Counted from the first letter of the stretch, positions 16,036-24,588 are shown. The stretch: DNA of 36,183 bases from Lachnospiraceae bacterium (GCA_023663945.1 JAMPGL010000037.1:1-36183); one strand, 5' to 3'. Notes: generated by a model from the sequence alone, not told the origin. A program made the numbers and translations.

Positions 16036-16179
16036 ATGATGGACGGATTTGGATTTGCAAAAGATGAGAAGCGCAGGGAAAGGAAAAAGCTGATGAGGGC
16101 AGGATATGTTCTGGCTTGGACAGTATTGATATTGATGTGGGCGGTGCTGGCGGCAAGATCCACTGTGATGATGGGGTAA
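16036..16179 (+). CDS. Small single-pass membrane protein (47 aa)
   Basis: A short gene with a clear ribosome site (AAGGGAG 5 nt before ATG 16036), 80 bp after LRR protein 3 and on the same strand. The N-terminal half is strongly charged (KDEKRRERKKLMR) and is followed by one hydrophobic helix (AGYVLAWTVLILMWAVLAA). The charge distribution predicts the N-terminus inside. It may be an accessory or assembly partner of the anchored LRR proteins, but this is inferred only from position. The open frame extends upstream to 15943, but no ribosome site supports that start. Confidence 0.65.
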   Translation: MMDGFGFAKDEKRRERKKLMRAGYVLAWTVLILMWAVLAARSTVMMG

Positions 16180-16224
16180 CTTCTCTGTCGTAAAAGCATA
16201 TTTTATAGAAAAAAGGATTCTTTT

Positions 16225-16698
16225 ATGTCGTATAAAAATTATGTTTCGATTCTTGGCACGGTGGTAAGCAATAACCGGGGGAATGACTGCTGTAGTCAAA
16301 TGATGACCTTGAGGACGGAAGACGGAATTGTAAATTTTGTGATAAGCCCGCAGACACAGATTATTGACAGCAGACAGCTCCGCGTGGGAATGCGCGTGGC
16401 GGCGTTTTATGACAGCAGCCTTCCCATGCCCCTTATCTTTCCGCCTCAGTACCGGGCGCAGTTAATCACCACGACAGGCAGAAACGAGCAGGTGATGCTG
16501 AGCAGGTTTGACAGGAATCTTCTTTCGGAGGATGGCTCCCTGAAGCTTAATATTGCCGGGAATACCATGATAAGAACGGCGAACGGGCAAAGCTTTAACT
16601 GCAATCCGGCAGACCGGACGCTGCTGGTTTATTATACTGTGACAACCAGAAGCATCCCTCCCCAGACAACACCGTCCAGAATCATCGTATTCTGTTAA
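16225..16698 (+). CDS. Conserved clostridial protein of unknown function (157 aa)
   Basis: A mostly beta-strand protein with no signal peptide or membrane helix. It starts MSYKNYVSILGTVV, contains GIVNFVISPQTQIIDSRQLRVGMRV, and has a Pro-rich LPMPLIFPPQYRAQL segment that I recall from small uncharacterised proteins of Clostridia. The pattern suggests an OB-like barrel (inference). AAAAGGAT precedes ATG 16225 by 6 nt. It lies 45 bp after the small membrane protein gene and ends at a strong bidirectional hairpin, so it may be the last gene of the LRR transcript or have its own unidentified promoter. Function cannot be assigned. Confidence 0.75.
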   Translation: MSYKNYVSILGTVVSNNRGNDCCSQMMTLRTEDGIVNFVISPQTQIIDSRQLRVGMRVAAFYDSSLPMPLIFPPQYRAQLITTTGRNEQVMLSRFDRNLLSEDGSLKLNIAGNTMIRTANGQSFNCNPADRTLLVYYTVTTRSIPPQTTPSRIIVFC

Positions 16699-16704
16699 GT
16701 AAAA

Positions 16705-16742
16705 CAGCGCCGGCTGTCTGAGGTTACGGACAGCCGGCGCTG
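16705..16742. terminator. Bidirectional terminator, 14-bp GC-rich stem
   Basis: CAGCGCCGGCTGTC (16705-16718) pairs perfectly with 16729-16742 over a 10-nt loop. TTTTACTT follows on the minus strand; the plus side has only a weak T-rich stretch. It separates convergent genes ending at 16698 and 16763. Confidence 0.85.
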
Positions 16743-16762
16743 ATGCTTCGTTATTCTAGAGA

Positions 16763-17464
16763 TTAGTGAAAGATTGCATTCTCCACATCTTCCGAAAAAT
16801 CTGTCATATCGGAAGGCAGCCATGCAACCACAGCCTTGTCGTTTACTTCCACAGCCAGCTTTTCGCAGTTAACTGTCATTTCAACGGGTTCAGAGCTGAC
16901 TTCCAATTCATTAAGACCGTTAAGGAAATCATTGAGGAATGACTTCATGTAAGCAGTGAAAAGCTCCGTATCTCCGTTTACGATTGCAAGGGAATCCTCT
17001 TCCGTAAGGCTTTCCTGCATGGAGGTCATTGCATCCATCATGACGGTTTCTAAGTCAGACGCCTGATAACCGTTTACCTTTAAGGTTACGACGGTGGTGT
17101 CCTTATCGGAGGAGGTAATCTCCGCTGTATAAGTAATCTTATTCAGCATGGATGCCATGGAGTCGGAAAGCTCCTGAATGTCCTCGTCTGTCATTTCCAC
17201 ACCGGCATCAGTCAGGATGCCCTTCATCTCTTCTGCCAGTTCCACATCGGAACCCTCTTCAAAAAATGCACTGCGGACAGCCTCATCGGAGTCAAATCCA
17301 AGCAGCTGCTTCATGGGTGCCGTGTTGTCTTTGGCGGCAAGCTCAAACAGTGCGCCTACGGTTTCGTCTGCGGGAGCCATCTTGGAACCGCATCCGGTCA
17401 ATGTCATGCATAGAACCGCCATAACTGCCGCAACGGCTAATAATTTCTTTGTTACCCTCTTCAT
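16763..17464 (-). CDS. Lipoprotein of unknown function (DUF5105-like)
   Basis: A 233-residue lipoprotein. The N-terminus is KRVTKKLLAVAAVMAVLCM followed by the lipobox LTGC, so Cys25 would be lipidated and the protein held on the outer face of the membrane. The mature part is acidic and helical at first (DETVGALFELAAKDN..., DVELAEEMKGIL), then has a strand pair (KITYTAEITSSDKDTTVVTLKVNGY) and a final strand region. This resembles DUF5105/NTF2-like lipoproteins of Firmicutes with no known activity. The start at 17464 has AAGAGGAAA upstream. A monocistronic unit with its own promoter and terminator. Confidence 0.85.
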   Translation of the reverse strand: MKRVTKKLLAVAAVMAVLCMTLTGCGSKMAPADETVGALFELAAKDNTAPMKQLLGFDSDEAVRSAFFEEGSDVELAEEMKGILTDAGVEMTDEDIQELSDSMASMLNKITYTAEITSSDKDTTVVTLKVNGYQASDLETVMMDAMTSMQESLTEEDSLAIVNGDTELFTAYMKSFLNDFLNGLNELEVSSEPVEMTVNCEKLAVEVNDKAVVAWLPSDMTDFSEDVENAIFH

Positions 17465-17513
17465 AATACTTTTCCTCTTCTTTCAAATAATTTTGTAGAA
17501 ATATACGTAGGGA

Positions 17514-17542
17514 ATTATAACCTAAAAAAGTTATAATGTAAA
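17514..17542 (-). promoter_or_regulatory. Promoter of the lipoprotein gene
   Basis: Minus strand TTTACA (17542-17537), 17-bp spacer and TATAAT (17519-17514). The spacer and -10 box include the inverted repeat TTATAAC-N8-GTTATAA, a possible operator. Confidence 0.7.
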
Positions 17543-17677
17543 TATGCGGTTTTCTCTTTTTTTCATAAGTCTGATTAATTTAAAATCTTATGGCTGGTTT
17601 ACAGTTCTTTAGCACGTGGAAGACAGAAAGCAATATTTGAGAAACATTCCGTTTAAAATGAAAAGAAAATTGAGTGG

Positions 17678-17714
17678 AAATATCCTATACTGGCATTAGC
17701 GGTATAGGATATTT
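17678..17714 (+). promoter_or_regulatory. 13-bp perfect inverted repeat just before the esterase RBS
   Basis: AAATATCCTATAC (17678-17690) pairs perfectly with 17702-17714 across 11 nt and is followed by TT, about 6 nt before the ribosome site AGAGGTG. TATACT (17686-17691) inside it could be a -10 box. It could act as an operator or, as RNA, a leader hairpin that terminates or masks translation. Confidence 0.6.
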
Positions 17715-17733
17715 TTGGGGAGAGGTGATGGAG

Positions 17734-19656
17734 ATGAACAAATGGAAACTTCCACGAATGATCAGCGACGGGATGGTCTTACAGCAGAAGAAACGAATCC
17801 GCATCTGGGGATTTGACGAACCGGGGCGGAAGGTTCTGGTCTCCTTTTTGGGTGAGGAAGCTGTTGCAATTACAGATAAAGAGGGAATCTGGGAGACCTG
17901 GCTGAGTGAGAAGGAGCCGGGCGGGCCTTATATGATGTATTTCCGCGATGACGCCGGAAATGAAACGGCGGTGGCGGATATTCTGGTGGGGGACGTGTGG
18001 ATTTGCGCCGGGCAGTCCAATATGGAACTGCCCATGGAGCGGGTAAAAGACCGTTACCCGGAGGAGATTGCAGACTGTGCCAATTCCGCAATCCGGACTT
18101 TTAAGGTTGCGGAGCACGGGGAGTTCCGCGCCCCTCTTGCGGATCATCTGACCGGGGAGTGGAAGCAGGCTCAGCCGGATACTATTTTGCAGTTCTCGGC
18201 GGCGGCATACTTTTTTGCAAAGGAGATGTACCATCTGACCGGAGTGCCTATCGGGCTTGTTAATACCAGCCTGGGCGGTTCCAGGATTGAGTCCTGGATG
18301 AGCAGGGAAATGCTTGCAGGCTGCGAGGAGGAGCTTAAAAAGGCGGATAAGTACGGCGACGAAGAATTTGTAAGCGGGGTTCTTCGGCAGAATGAACGGC
18401 AGGCGGCAGACTGGCATCAAAAGCTGGATGAAAGGGATGAGGGCCTTGCCGGACATTGGGAGCAGAAGGATGTGGATGCAGCCGGTTGGAAACCGGTGGA
18501 GATTCCCTTCTTTTTCCGGGATACGGAGCTGAAGGATTTTATAGGGAGCGTCTGGTTCCGGCGCAGTTTCAAGGTGTCAAAGAAGATGGCGGGACAGAGA
18601 GCAAAGCTTTGGCTGGGAACCATTGTGGACAGTGACAGGGTTTACGTTAACGGCGTGCTTGTGGGGCATACGGATTATCAGTATCCGCCCAGAAAGTATC
18701 CCATCCCGGAGGGGCTTTTGCAGGAAGGGGAAAATACCATCGTCATCCATGTTAAATGCGAAAACGGAAAAGGAAGATTCACCCCGGATAAGATTTATGC
18801 AGTCTGGAACGAGGATGAAGAGATTGACCTGCGGGGAGAGTGGCTCTATCGGATTGGAGCTTCCTGTGAGCAGATTCCGCCGACGGATTTTGTCAACTGG
18901 AATTATACGGGGCTGTTCAACGGAATGCTGGCGCCCTGCCGGAAGTATACCATAGCCGGATTTTTATGGTATCAGGGTGAGTCCAACACCCATGAACCGG
19001 ATACTTACTTGGAACGGATGCAGAAAATGATCGAGGGATACCGCAGGGACTGGCAGGACGAAACGCTTCCTTTCTTTTATGTGCAGCTTCCCAACTTTTC
19101 GATTGATATTTATGACAGTGATACGGACGAGACCGGAAAGGGCTGGCCGGTGCTGCGGGAACTGCAAAGGCAGGCGCTTTCCATACCGGAGACCGGGATG
19201 GTGACCGCCATAGATTTGGGGGAGGACAATGACCTTCATCCCTTAAACAAAAAGGAGATTGGCAGAAGACTTGCGCTTTTGGCGGCAAAGAAGCTTTACA
19301 AGACGGAGTCGCAGTGCGAAGGCCCCCTCATCCGTGAGATTGCGGTCAAAGAGGGAAGCTGGGGCGGAGTATGTGTGGAGATTTCCTGCGCGAACTGCCG
19401 GGGCGGAATGTATGCTGACGGAAAAGAAAAGGGCAGTGTTATTTTGGACTTTGAACTGGAAGGGCAGGGTCAGGATGACAGGCTGTGCTGGCTCCCGGCT
19501 GAGGCAGAATTAAAGGATGATAAGATTATCCTGCAAAGCAGGGGACTAAAGGGGCGTCCTTTGGCAGTCCGCTATTGCTTTGCCAATACCAATAAGGGAG
19601 CATTGATTTACAATAGAGACGGATTTCCCATGAGTCCCTTTCAGAGTTCTTTTTAA
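17734..19656 (+). CDS. SGNH-family sialate O-acetylesterase-type carbohydrate esterase
   Basis: A 640-residue esterase of the sialate 9-O-acetylesterase/acetylxylan-type family. The SGNH motifs are clear: GQSNME with nucleophile Ser95, NTSLGGSRIESW, WYQGESN with Glu416, and DLHP with Asp500 and His502 completing the active site. Between about 250 and 352 a jelly-roll insert (WFRRSFKV..., DSDRVYVNGVLVGHTD) resembles the sugar-binding domain of GH2 enzymes, as is normal for this family. No signal peptide is seen, so it should deacetylate imported glycans in the cytoplasm. The start at 17734 (MNKWKLPRM) fits AGAGG 8 nt upstream better than ATG 17728. The next gene, GH2, follows after 86 bp and is likely co-transcribed. 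Exact substrate unknown. Confidence 0.9.
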   Translation: MNKWKLPRMISDGMVLQQKKRIRIWGFDEPGRKVLVSFLGEEAVAITDKEGIWETWLSEKEPGGPYMMYFRDDAGNETAVADILVGDVWICAGQSNMELPMERVKDRYPEEIADCANSAIRTFKVAEHGEFRAPLADHLTGEWKQAQPDTILQFSAAAYFFAKEMYHLTGVPIGLVNTSLGGSRIESWMSREMLAGCEEELKKADKYGDEEFVSGVLRQNERQAADWHQKLDERDEGLAGHWEQKDVDAAGWKPVEIPFFFRDTELKDFIGSVWFRRSFKVSKKMAGQRAKLWLGTIVDSDRVYVNGVLVGHTDYQYPPRKYPIPEGLLQEGENTIVIHVKCENGKGRFTPDKIYAVWNEDEEIDLRGEWLYRIGASCEQIPPTDFVNWNYTGLFNGMLAPCRKYTIAGFLWYQGESNTHEPDTYLERMQKMIEGYRRDWQDETLPFFYVQLPNFSIDIYDSDTDETGKGWPVLRELQRQALSIPETGMVTAIDLGEDNDLHPLNKKEIGRRLALLAAKKLYKTESQCEGPLIREIAVKEGSWGGVCVEISCANCRGGMYADGKEKGSVILDFELEGQGQDDRLCWLPAEAELKDDKIILQSRGLKGRPLAVRYCFANTNKGALIYNRDGFPMSPFQSSF

Positions 19657-19742
19657 AAAGAAATGAAGGGTAAGGGGAACAACAAATTTTTCCCATGAGG
19701 CTTTGAATCTGCGGTTCAAGGTTTATAGGCTGTGGAAAGGGT

Positions 19743-22700
19743 ATGGTTATTCGGATGAAAACATTATGGAACGAGGGCTGGTCTTTTTTAAGACTAGGAA
19801 CAGAGGCGGCACTTTCCGATGCACAGGAGCGGGAGGAGGAGTTTGCTCCGGTAGATATTCCCCATGACTGGCTGATTTACGATTCTGAGCGTCTTTATGA
19901 GAACGGAACCGGCTGGTATCTCAAAAAATTCCAATGGCAGGAGAGTGGCAGGGAAAGGGCTTTTCTCACCTTTGAAGGGATTTATATGGACAGCACGGTC
20001 TATGTAAACGGGCAGACTGCCATGGAATGGAAATATGGATATTCTACCTTTACCGTAGAAATTACGGATTATCTGCATCCCGGCGAAAACCGGGTGATGA
20101 TCCGCGCCTGCTTTCGATCCCCAAACAGCAGATGGTATTCCGGAGCGGGAATTTACCGGGATGTGTGGCTGAAGGTTACCGAAAGCGCTTATATCAAAGA
20201 AAACGGAATTTATGTCAGCACTAAGAAGCAGGGGGAGGATTTTCTGCTTCGGATAGAGACTCAGGTGGAGCCGTCAGGCGGACAAGGGGCATATGAGGTT
20301 GTCCACCGGCTGTTTCTGGAACAGGAAGAGATTCCCCTGCAAAAGGAAAAGAGCGGAGCCGGATTTGTAGAATATCTGGTGGAAAAGCCCCGGCTCTGGG
20401 ATGTGGAGGAACCGGCGCTTTATGTCCTTGTCACGGGGCTTATGATAGATGGAAAGCTCTGCCAGCAGGAGTGCACCCGTTTTGGATTCCGCTATACGGA
20501 ATTCAGCCCGGAAAAAGGCTTCTTTTTAAACGGACGCCATTTAAAGTTAAAGGGCGTCTGCGAACACCATGATTTGGGCGCGCTGGGGGCGGCGTTCCAC
20601 CGCCCTGCAATGAGACGCAGGCTTCAAAAGCTGAAAGAGATGGGCGTCAATGCCATCCGGGGCTCCCATAATATGATGGCGCCGGGATTTGTGGAGCTTG
20701 CTGATGAAATGGGATTTTTGCTGATTTCTGAAGCTTTTGATATGTGGGAGCGACCCAAAAACCCTTATGATTACGGCAGATTTTTTCCGGAGTGGCATGA
20801 AAAGGATGTGCAGTCCTGGGTGTGCCGTGACCGGAATCATCCCAGCGTGATTCTTTGGAGCATTGGGAACGAAATCTATGATACCCACGCAGATGAGCGG
20901 GGGCAGGAGCTGACCCGCAGGTTAAAAGATCTGACAGAAAAGTACGACCCTTACGGAAATGCCAGAGTTACAATTGCCTCCAATTATATGCCCTGGGAAA
21001 ATGCGCAGAAGTGCGCGGATATTGTCAAGATAGCCGGTTATAATTATTCCGAAAAGTATTACGAAGAGCACCACAAGGAACATCCGGACTGGGTGATATA
21101 CGGCAGTGAGACTTCGTCCATCGTGCAGAGCAGAGGGATTTATCATTTTCCCTTAAAAGCAGGGATTCTGGCGGAGGACGACCTGCAATGCTCTTCCCTT
21201 GGAAACAGCATTACAAGCTGGGGAGCCAGATCTCTGGAAAACTGTGTTGCCATTGACCGGGATACCGATTTTTCCATGGGGCAGTTTTTGTGGTCCGGAT
21301 TTGACTATATCGGAGAGCCGACCCCTTACCACACCAAAAACTCCTATTTTGGGCAGATTGACACGGCAGGATTTCCCAAGGATTCTTATTATGTCTGGCA
21401 GGCGGCGTGGACGGATTACCACAAGAAGCCTATGGTGCATGTGTTTCCCTATTGGGACTTTAATCCGGGACAGATCATTGATGTGAGAATCTGCTCTAAT
21501 GCGCCGGAAGTCGAGCTCTTTCTCAATGGAAAAAGCCTGGGGAGACAGAAGCTTTCTCATGAGCCGGGGAGCGGAAATAAGATTCTGGCGGATTATCAGG
21601 TGCCTTATGAGGAGGGCGTGCTTACCGCCGCGGCATACGATGAGAACGGAAAGGAACTGGCAAGGGAAGAAAGACGTTCTTTTGGAAATTCCCATGCCAT
21701 CCGGATAACTCCGGAAGCAGATACCGTGAATGCGGATGGACGGGATCTGCTGTTTGTGGAGATTGGAACTCTGGACGCGGAAGGAAACCCGGTTGAAAAC
21801 GCCTGTGACCGCGTAACGGTGGAAGTGACAGGAGCCGGAAGACTGGTGGGTCTGGACAACGGAGACAGCACCGATTACGACAGCTACAAGGGAACAAGCC
21901 GCAGGCTTTTTAGCGGTAAACTGCTTGCAATCATCCAGGCGGAGGAAGAGCCGGGGGAAATCAAGATTAAAGTCAGCGGAAAAGGGCTTGCGGAGGCGGC
22001 TGTTACCTGCCATAGCATTTATTGCGACAGTTACAATGACGGCAGTCAGAACATTTATTGCGACCGTTGCAATGGCGATGGTCAGAACAGTTGCTGTGAC
22101 CGTTGCAATGACGGCGGTCAGAACAGTTACGGCAACAGTTGTCACAGTAAAGAGACGGAAGGCTGTAGGGAAGAAAATATTCCCCGCCCCATTGTTACGG
22201 GAACGGAAGAAGAGATTCCCGTGCGGAAAATCACATTGAGCGCAGAGGAGGGGAGACAGTTTGGAACGGAGAAGAGAGTACTCACGGCGACAGCGAAGAT
22301 TGACCCGCCGGATGCCTCGGATAAAGAGCTGATTTTCCGTGCAGTCAGTGACAACGGCGTGGATTCCAATCTGGTTACTCTTGCAAAAGACGGAAACAGA
22401 GTGGTCATGACCGCGGCAGGGGACGGAGAATTTCAGCTTCGCTGTATGTCCAAAAGCGGAACCGAGACTGTCCGGCTGATCTCCCAACTGGAATTTCGGA
22501 TACAAGGATTGGGAACTGCTTATCTCAATCCCTATGATTTTATTTCCGGGAGCCAATACACGGCTGTGCGCGGAGAAGCCGGAAACGGAAACGAGCGGGG
22601 AGTCGCAACGGCAAGAGACGGGGAAACAGTGGTTTCTTATCAGGGGATTGACTTTGGCAAAGTGGGATCCGATGAGATTACAATACCAATCTTTGCGTTG

Positions 22701-23279
22701 GACAGCAGGGAATATCCCATACAAATTTGGGAGGGCATTCCGGGGGAAGAGGGAAGTGAACTAATCGGAGATGTGGTATACCAGAAGCCCTCAATCTGGA
22801 ATGTTTATCAGCCGGAAACCTATCGGCTCCGGAAAATGTTGACTGGAATTACCGCAGTCAGCTTTCTGCTCCGGCAGAAGGTTCATATCAAAGGATTCTC
22901 TTTCACCCGCTATGAAAAGGCATGGATGAAGCTGTGCGCAGCCAATGCGGATGCTGTTTACGGGGACAGCTTTGTGAAAAAGGAAGACCGGGTAGAACAG
23001 ATTGGAAATAATGTGTCTCTGGAATTTAAGGATATGAACTTTGGCGGGAAAGGAATAGAAAAACTGACTGTCTGGGGACGGGCACCAAAGGGGAACAACA
23101 CCATTCACGTCCGCTTCTTTGACGGGAATAACGAGAGCAAACAAATTGTGGAATTTCCCCAAAGTGAAGAAAACACCCAGAAGACCTTCCCCCTTGCACC
23201 GGTGATGGGAGAGGTGACGGTGACCTTTGTATTTATGCCGGGAAGCTGCTTTGATTTTGAGGCGTTTTTGTTTGAGTAG
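19743..23279 (+). CDS. GH2-family glycoside hydrolase (beta-galactosidase-like), 1178 aa
   Basis: Domains in order: N-terminal GH2 sugar-binding domain (about 1-150, WYLKKF, VYVNGQ, WYSGAGIYRDVWL), immunoglobulin-like domain (150-270), TIM barrel (270-560), DUF4982-type domain (about 575-640), an Ig/Big-like domain, a Cys-rich repeat linker (759-802), another Ig-like domain and a C-terminal CBM6-like domain (FGKVGSDEITIPIF, IQIWEGIPGEEGSELI). The acid/base is Glu377 in WSIGNE and the likely nucleophile Glu456 in YGSETSS. Retaining exo-beta-glycosidases of this layout act on beta-galactosides or related sugars. No signal peptide, so probably cytosolic. ATG 19755 (MKTLWNEGW) is an alternative start and aligns better with the family; AAAGG is very close to 19743. 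It acts with the upstream esterase on acetylated glycans. Confidence 0.9.
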   Translation: MVIRMKTLWNEGWSFLRLGTEAALSDAQEREEEFAPVDIPHDWLIYDSERLYENGTGWYLKKFQWQESGRERAFLTFEGIYMDSTVYVNGQTAMEWKYGYSTFTVEITDYLHPGENRVMIRACFRSPNSRWYSGAGIYRDVWLKVTESAYIKENGIYVSTKKQGEDFLLRIETQVEPSGGQGAYEVVHRLFLEQEEIPLQKEKSGAGFVEYLVEKPRLWDVEEPALYVLVTGLMIDGKLCQQECTRFGFRYTEFSPEKGFFLNGRHLKLKGVCEHHDLGALGAAFHRPAMRRRLQKLKEMGVNAIRGSHNMMAPGFVELADEMGFLLISEAFDMWERPKNPYDYGRFFPEWHEKDVQSWVCRDRNHPSVILWSIGNEIYDTHADERGQELTRRLKDLTEKYDPYGNARVTIASNYMPWENAQKCADIVKIAGYNYSEKYYEEHHKEHPDWVIYGSETSSIVQSRGIYHFPLKAGILAEDDLQCSSLGNSITSWGARSLENCVAIDRDTDFSMGQFLWSGFDYIGEPTPYHTKNSYFGQIDTAGFPKDSYYVWQAAWTDYHKKPMVHVFPYWDFNPGQIIDVRICSNAPEVELFLNGKSLGRQKLSHEPGSGNKILADYQVPYEEGVLTAAAYDENGKELAREERRSFGNSHAIRITPEADTVNADGRDLLFVEIGTLDAEGNPVENACDRVTVEVTGAGRLVGLDNGDSTDYDSYKGTSRRLFSGKLLAIIQAEEEPGEIKIKVSGKGLAEAAVTCHSIYCDSYNDGSQNIYCDRCNGDGQNSCCDRCNDGGQNSYGNSCHSKETEGCREENIPRPIVTGTEEEIPVRKITLSAEEGRQFGTEKRVLTATAKIDPPDASDKELIFRAVSDNGVDSNLVTLAKDGNRVVMTAAGDGEFQLRCMSKSGTETVRLISQLEFRIQGLGTAYLNPYDFISGSQYTAVRGEAGNGNERGVATARDGETVVSYQGIDFGKVGSDEITIPIFALDSREYPIQIWEGIPGEEGSELIGDVVYQKPSIWNVYQPETYRLRKMLTGITAVSFLLRQKVHIKGFSFTRYEKAWMKLCAANADAVYGDSFVKKEDRVEQIGNNVSLEFKDMNFGGKGIEKLTVWGRAPKGNNTIHVRFFDGNNESKQIVEFPQSEENTQKTFPLAPVMGEVTVTFVFMPGSCFDFEAFLFE
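22017..22148 (+). repeat. 36-bp coding tandem repeat, Cys-rich linker in GH2
   Basis: Units at 22017-22052, 22053-22088 and 22089-22124, plus a partial fourth to 22148. Each encodes 12 residues of the type YCDRCNDGGQNS. The frame stays open throughout. Cys content is far above the rest of the enzyme. Confidence 0.85.
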
Positions 23280-23309
23280 AATCATTCAAATAGGATTTTG
23301 AGAGTGCAG

Positions 23310-23354
23310 ATAAACAGCGTAAAATTGTGCCCGTGCCAATTTTGCGCTGTTTAT
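23310..23354 (+). terminator. Terminator-like hairpin after the GH2 gene
   Basis: ATAAACAGCGTAAAATTG (23310-23327) pairs with 23337-23354 with one mismatch over a 9-nt loop: an 18-bp stem 31 bp after the GH2 stop. There is no T-run after it; its right end merges with a 22-bp interspersed repeat. Confidence 0.65.
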
Positions 23355-23374
23355 TCCTGCGAGTAACGAGTCAA
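23353..23374 (+). repeat. Interspersed 22-bp repeat, copy 3
   Basis: The core CCTGCGAGTAACGAGTCAA differs from copy 1 (1941-1962) by two C-to-T changes and continues AGTCATGC as in copy 2. Confidence 0.75.
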
Positions 23375-23446
23375 AGTCATGCTTAGAACCAACTAAGGCT
23401 GGTTTAGGTATTTGATTTTGGGTGAACTTTCAATTATAGTAAAGGA

Positions 23447-23470
23447 CAATTATTAATGTCGTTAACTATA
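23447..23470 (+). repeat. Solo right end of the MITE-like repeat
   Basis: The segment (AATTATTAATGTCGTTAAC core) is identical to the right end of copy B at 23548-23571 and abuts copy B. It is either the scar of a nested insertion or half of a tandem array. Confidence 0.75.
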
Positions 23471-23571
23471 TAGTAAACGACATAACTAATTGCTCATTCC
23501 GGCTCTTGCAAAAGCCATATGTGCAAGCTTTTACAAGACCAAAATGGCAATTATTAATGTCGTTAACTATA
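23471..23571. repeat. MITE-like interspersed repeat, copy B
   Basis: 101 bp with terminal inverted repeats TAGTAAACGACATAA and (reverse complement of the right end) TAGTTAACGACATTAA. An internal 11-bp dyad pairs CTTGCAAAAGC with GCTTTTACAAG. It matches copy A (7160-7257). It ends 8 bp from the stop of the Rpn-type nuclease gene. Together with copy 3 and the solo end it accounts for the 23280-23578 gap. Confidence 0.82.
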
Positions 23572-23578
23572 AAACCTC

Positions 23579-24496
23579 TTATAGATCAAATTCCTCAAAA
23601 AGGCTTTCCTGGTATGTTTTATCCAGAGCAACCTTTACAATATCATCCGTACGTCCGGCTTCGTTCAGCTTAACAATCAACAAATTGACTCTATCTTGTC
23701 CGCTGTCATAGCCTTTATCATAGCCGCCTTCATAGCCCTCGGCATAGCCTTCGTCCCGAACCATCTTTTCTATTTCCCATGACTTCATATGATTAATGCC
23801 AACCTCCTTTTTCCGCTTCACCTTTTCCACAAGCTGTTGAATGGATTTAATGTCCGGATCGGTTACATTATTATCCGTTGTCTTTTCTATGTATTTTAGC
23901 ATATCTGAGAGCTTTTGGCTAGGGTTTCCTGCTGTTCCGCGCGTATAAAGAAAAATTTTCTTGGCTCCGTCGTCATAGGGGACGGACAAATCATCGATGC
24001 AGCTGTTTTTGATGGTATACATCATCCTGTTTTTCCCAAAAGGGTCATAGGGCAGGATAACGATAATAACTACGTTTGGCAGTTTGGCATAATCTGTGCC
24101 TGCTGATAAAAACTGCGTGTCAATTAATCCATGATAATATCGCATACGCTTAGGAAGGCTTTCCTTTTCGTAAGTATTATTTGGTTCAATGTCGTAAATA
24201 TCGGAAATGACTTCAGCGTTTGCGGCAGTTGCATCCAGTTCATCGGAAACGTCCTCAATATATGCATCCAGTCGGATTCCGTGCAGGTTTGTGTCCGCTC
24301 CTAATATGTTTTTCTGAGGAATAATTTTTACCTTTCGGATATTTTTTTCTAAAATAGTGCTCAGGAGTATTCGGACAAATTCCTCTCCTTCCTCCTTATG
24401 GGAAAGCATTTCCTGAAATAAAAAGTTGTCAATCAGGTTCAATTCCTCCAATTTCCGGAACCGCCTGATTCCAGAAGCGTTTGTTTTTGGGTTCAC
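23579..24496 (-). CDS. Rpn-type PD-(D/E)XK nuclease family (putative transposase)
   Basis: A 305-residue protein of the Rpn/PDDEXK transposase-like family common in Lachnospiraceae. The N-terminus (FRKLEELNLIDNFLFQEML) is typical. The nuclease core is visible as LHGIRLDAYIED followed by DIYDIEPN (Asp, Asp-Glu) and KRMRYYHGLIDTQFL. The C-terminal region carries repeated GY motifs (YAEGYEGGYDKGYDSG) and ends AGRTDDIVKVALD. Relatives promote RecA-independent recombination, so this is a recombination or defence nuclease rather than a classical transposase. I choose the GTG at 24496 because AAAGGAG lies 8 nt upstream; the ORF also permits TTG 24502. It is adjacent to a MITE-like repeat and 0.9 kb from a degraded relative. 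Confidence 0.85.
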   Translation of the reverse strand: MNPKTNASGIRRFRKLEELNLIDNFLFQEMLSHKEEGEEFVRILLSTILEKNIRKVKIIPQKNILGADTNLHGIRLDAYIEDVSDELDATAANAEVISDIYDIEPNNTYEKESLPKRMRYYHGLIDTQFLSAGTDYAKLPNVVIIVILPYDPFGKNRMMYTIKNSCIDDLSVPYDDGAKKIFLYTRGTAGNPSQKLSDMLKYIEKTTDNNVTDPDIKSIQQLVEKVKRKKEVGINHMKSWEIEKMVRDEGYAEGYEGGYDKGYDSGQDRVNLLIVKLNEAGRTDDIVKVALDKTYQESLFEEFDL

Positions 24497-24567
24497 CAGC
24501 AAAACTCCTTTCGTAAAAATATGATTATTGTGTTAATGAAATCAGTCGATGTCCGTTAGAATTACGA

Positions 24568-24588
24568 AATCGTTTCATTATAACGATT
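24568..24588 (-). promoter_or_regulatory. Dyad with -10 box upstream of the Rpn-type gene
   Basis: AATCGTT-N7-AACGATT is a perfect 7-bp dyad that contains TATAAT on the minus strand (24582-24577). The -35 is unclear. Candidate operator and promoter for the gene starting at 24496. Confidence 0.4.

Noticed and set aside
20150-20205. A cre-like site (GAAAGCGCTTA) in the GH2 gene
   Set aside because: Only a partial match to the catabolite-response consensus and well inside coding sequence, far from a promoter.
21153-22724. A 523-codon open frame on the minus strand inside the GH2 gene
   Set aside because: It is the antisense shadow of a clear GH2 enzyme, starts without a ribosome site and reads as low-complexity Val/Thr/Ala where the plus strand has the 36-bp repeat.
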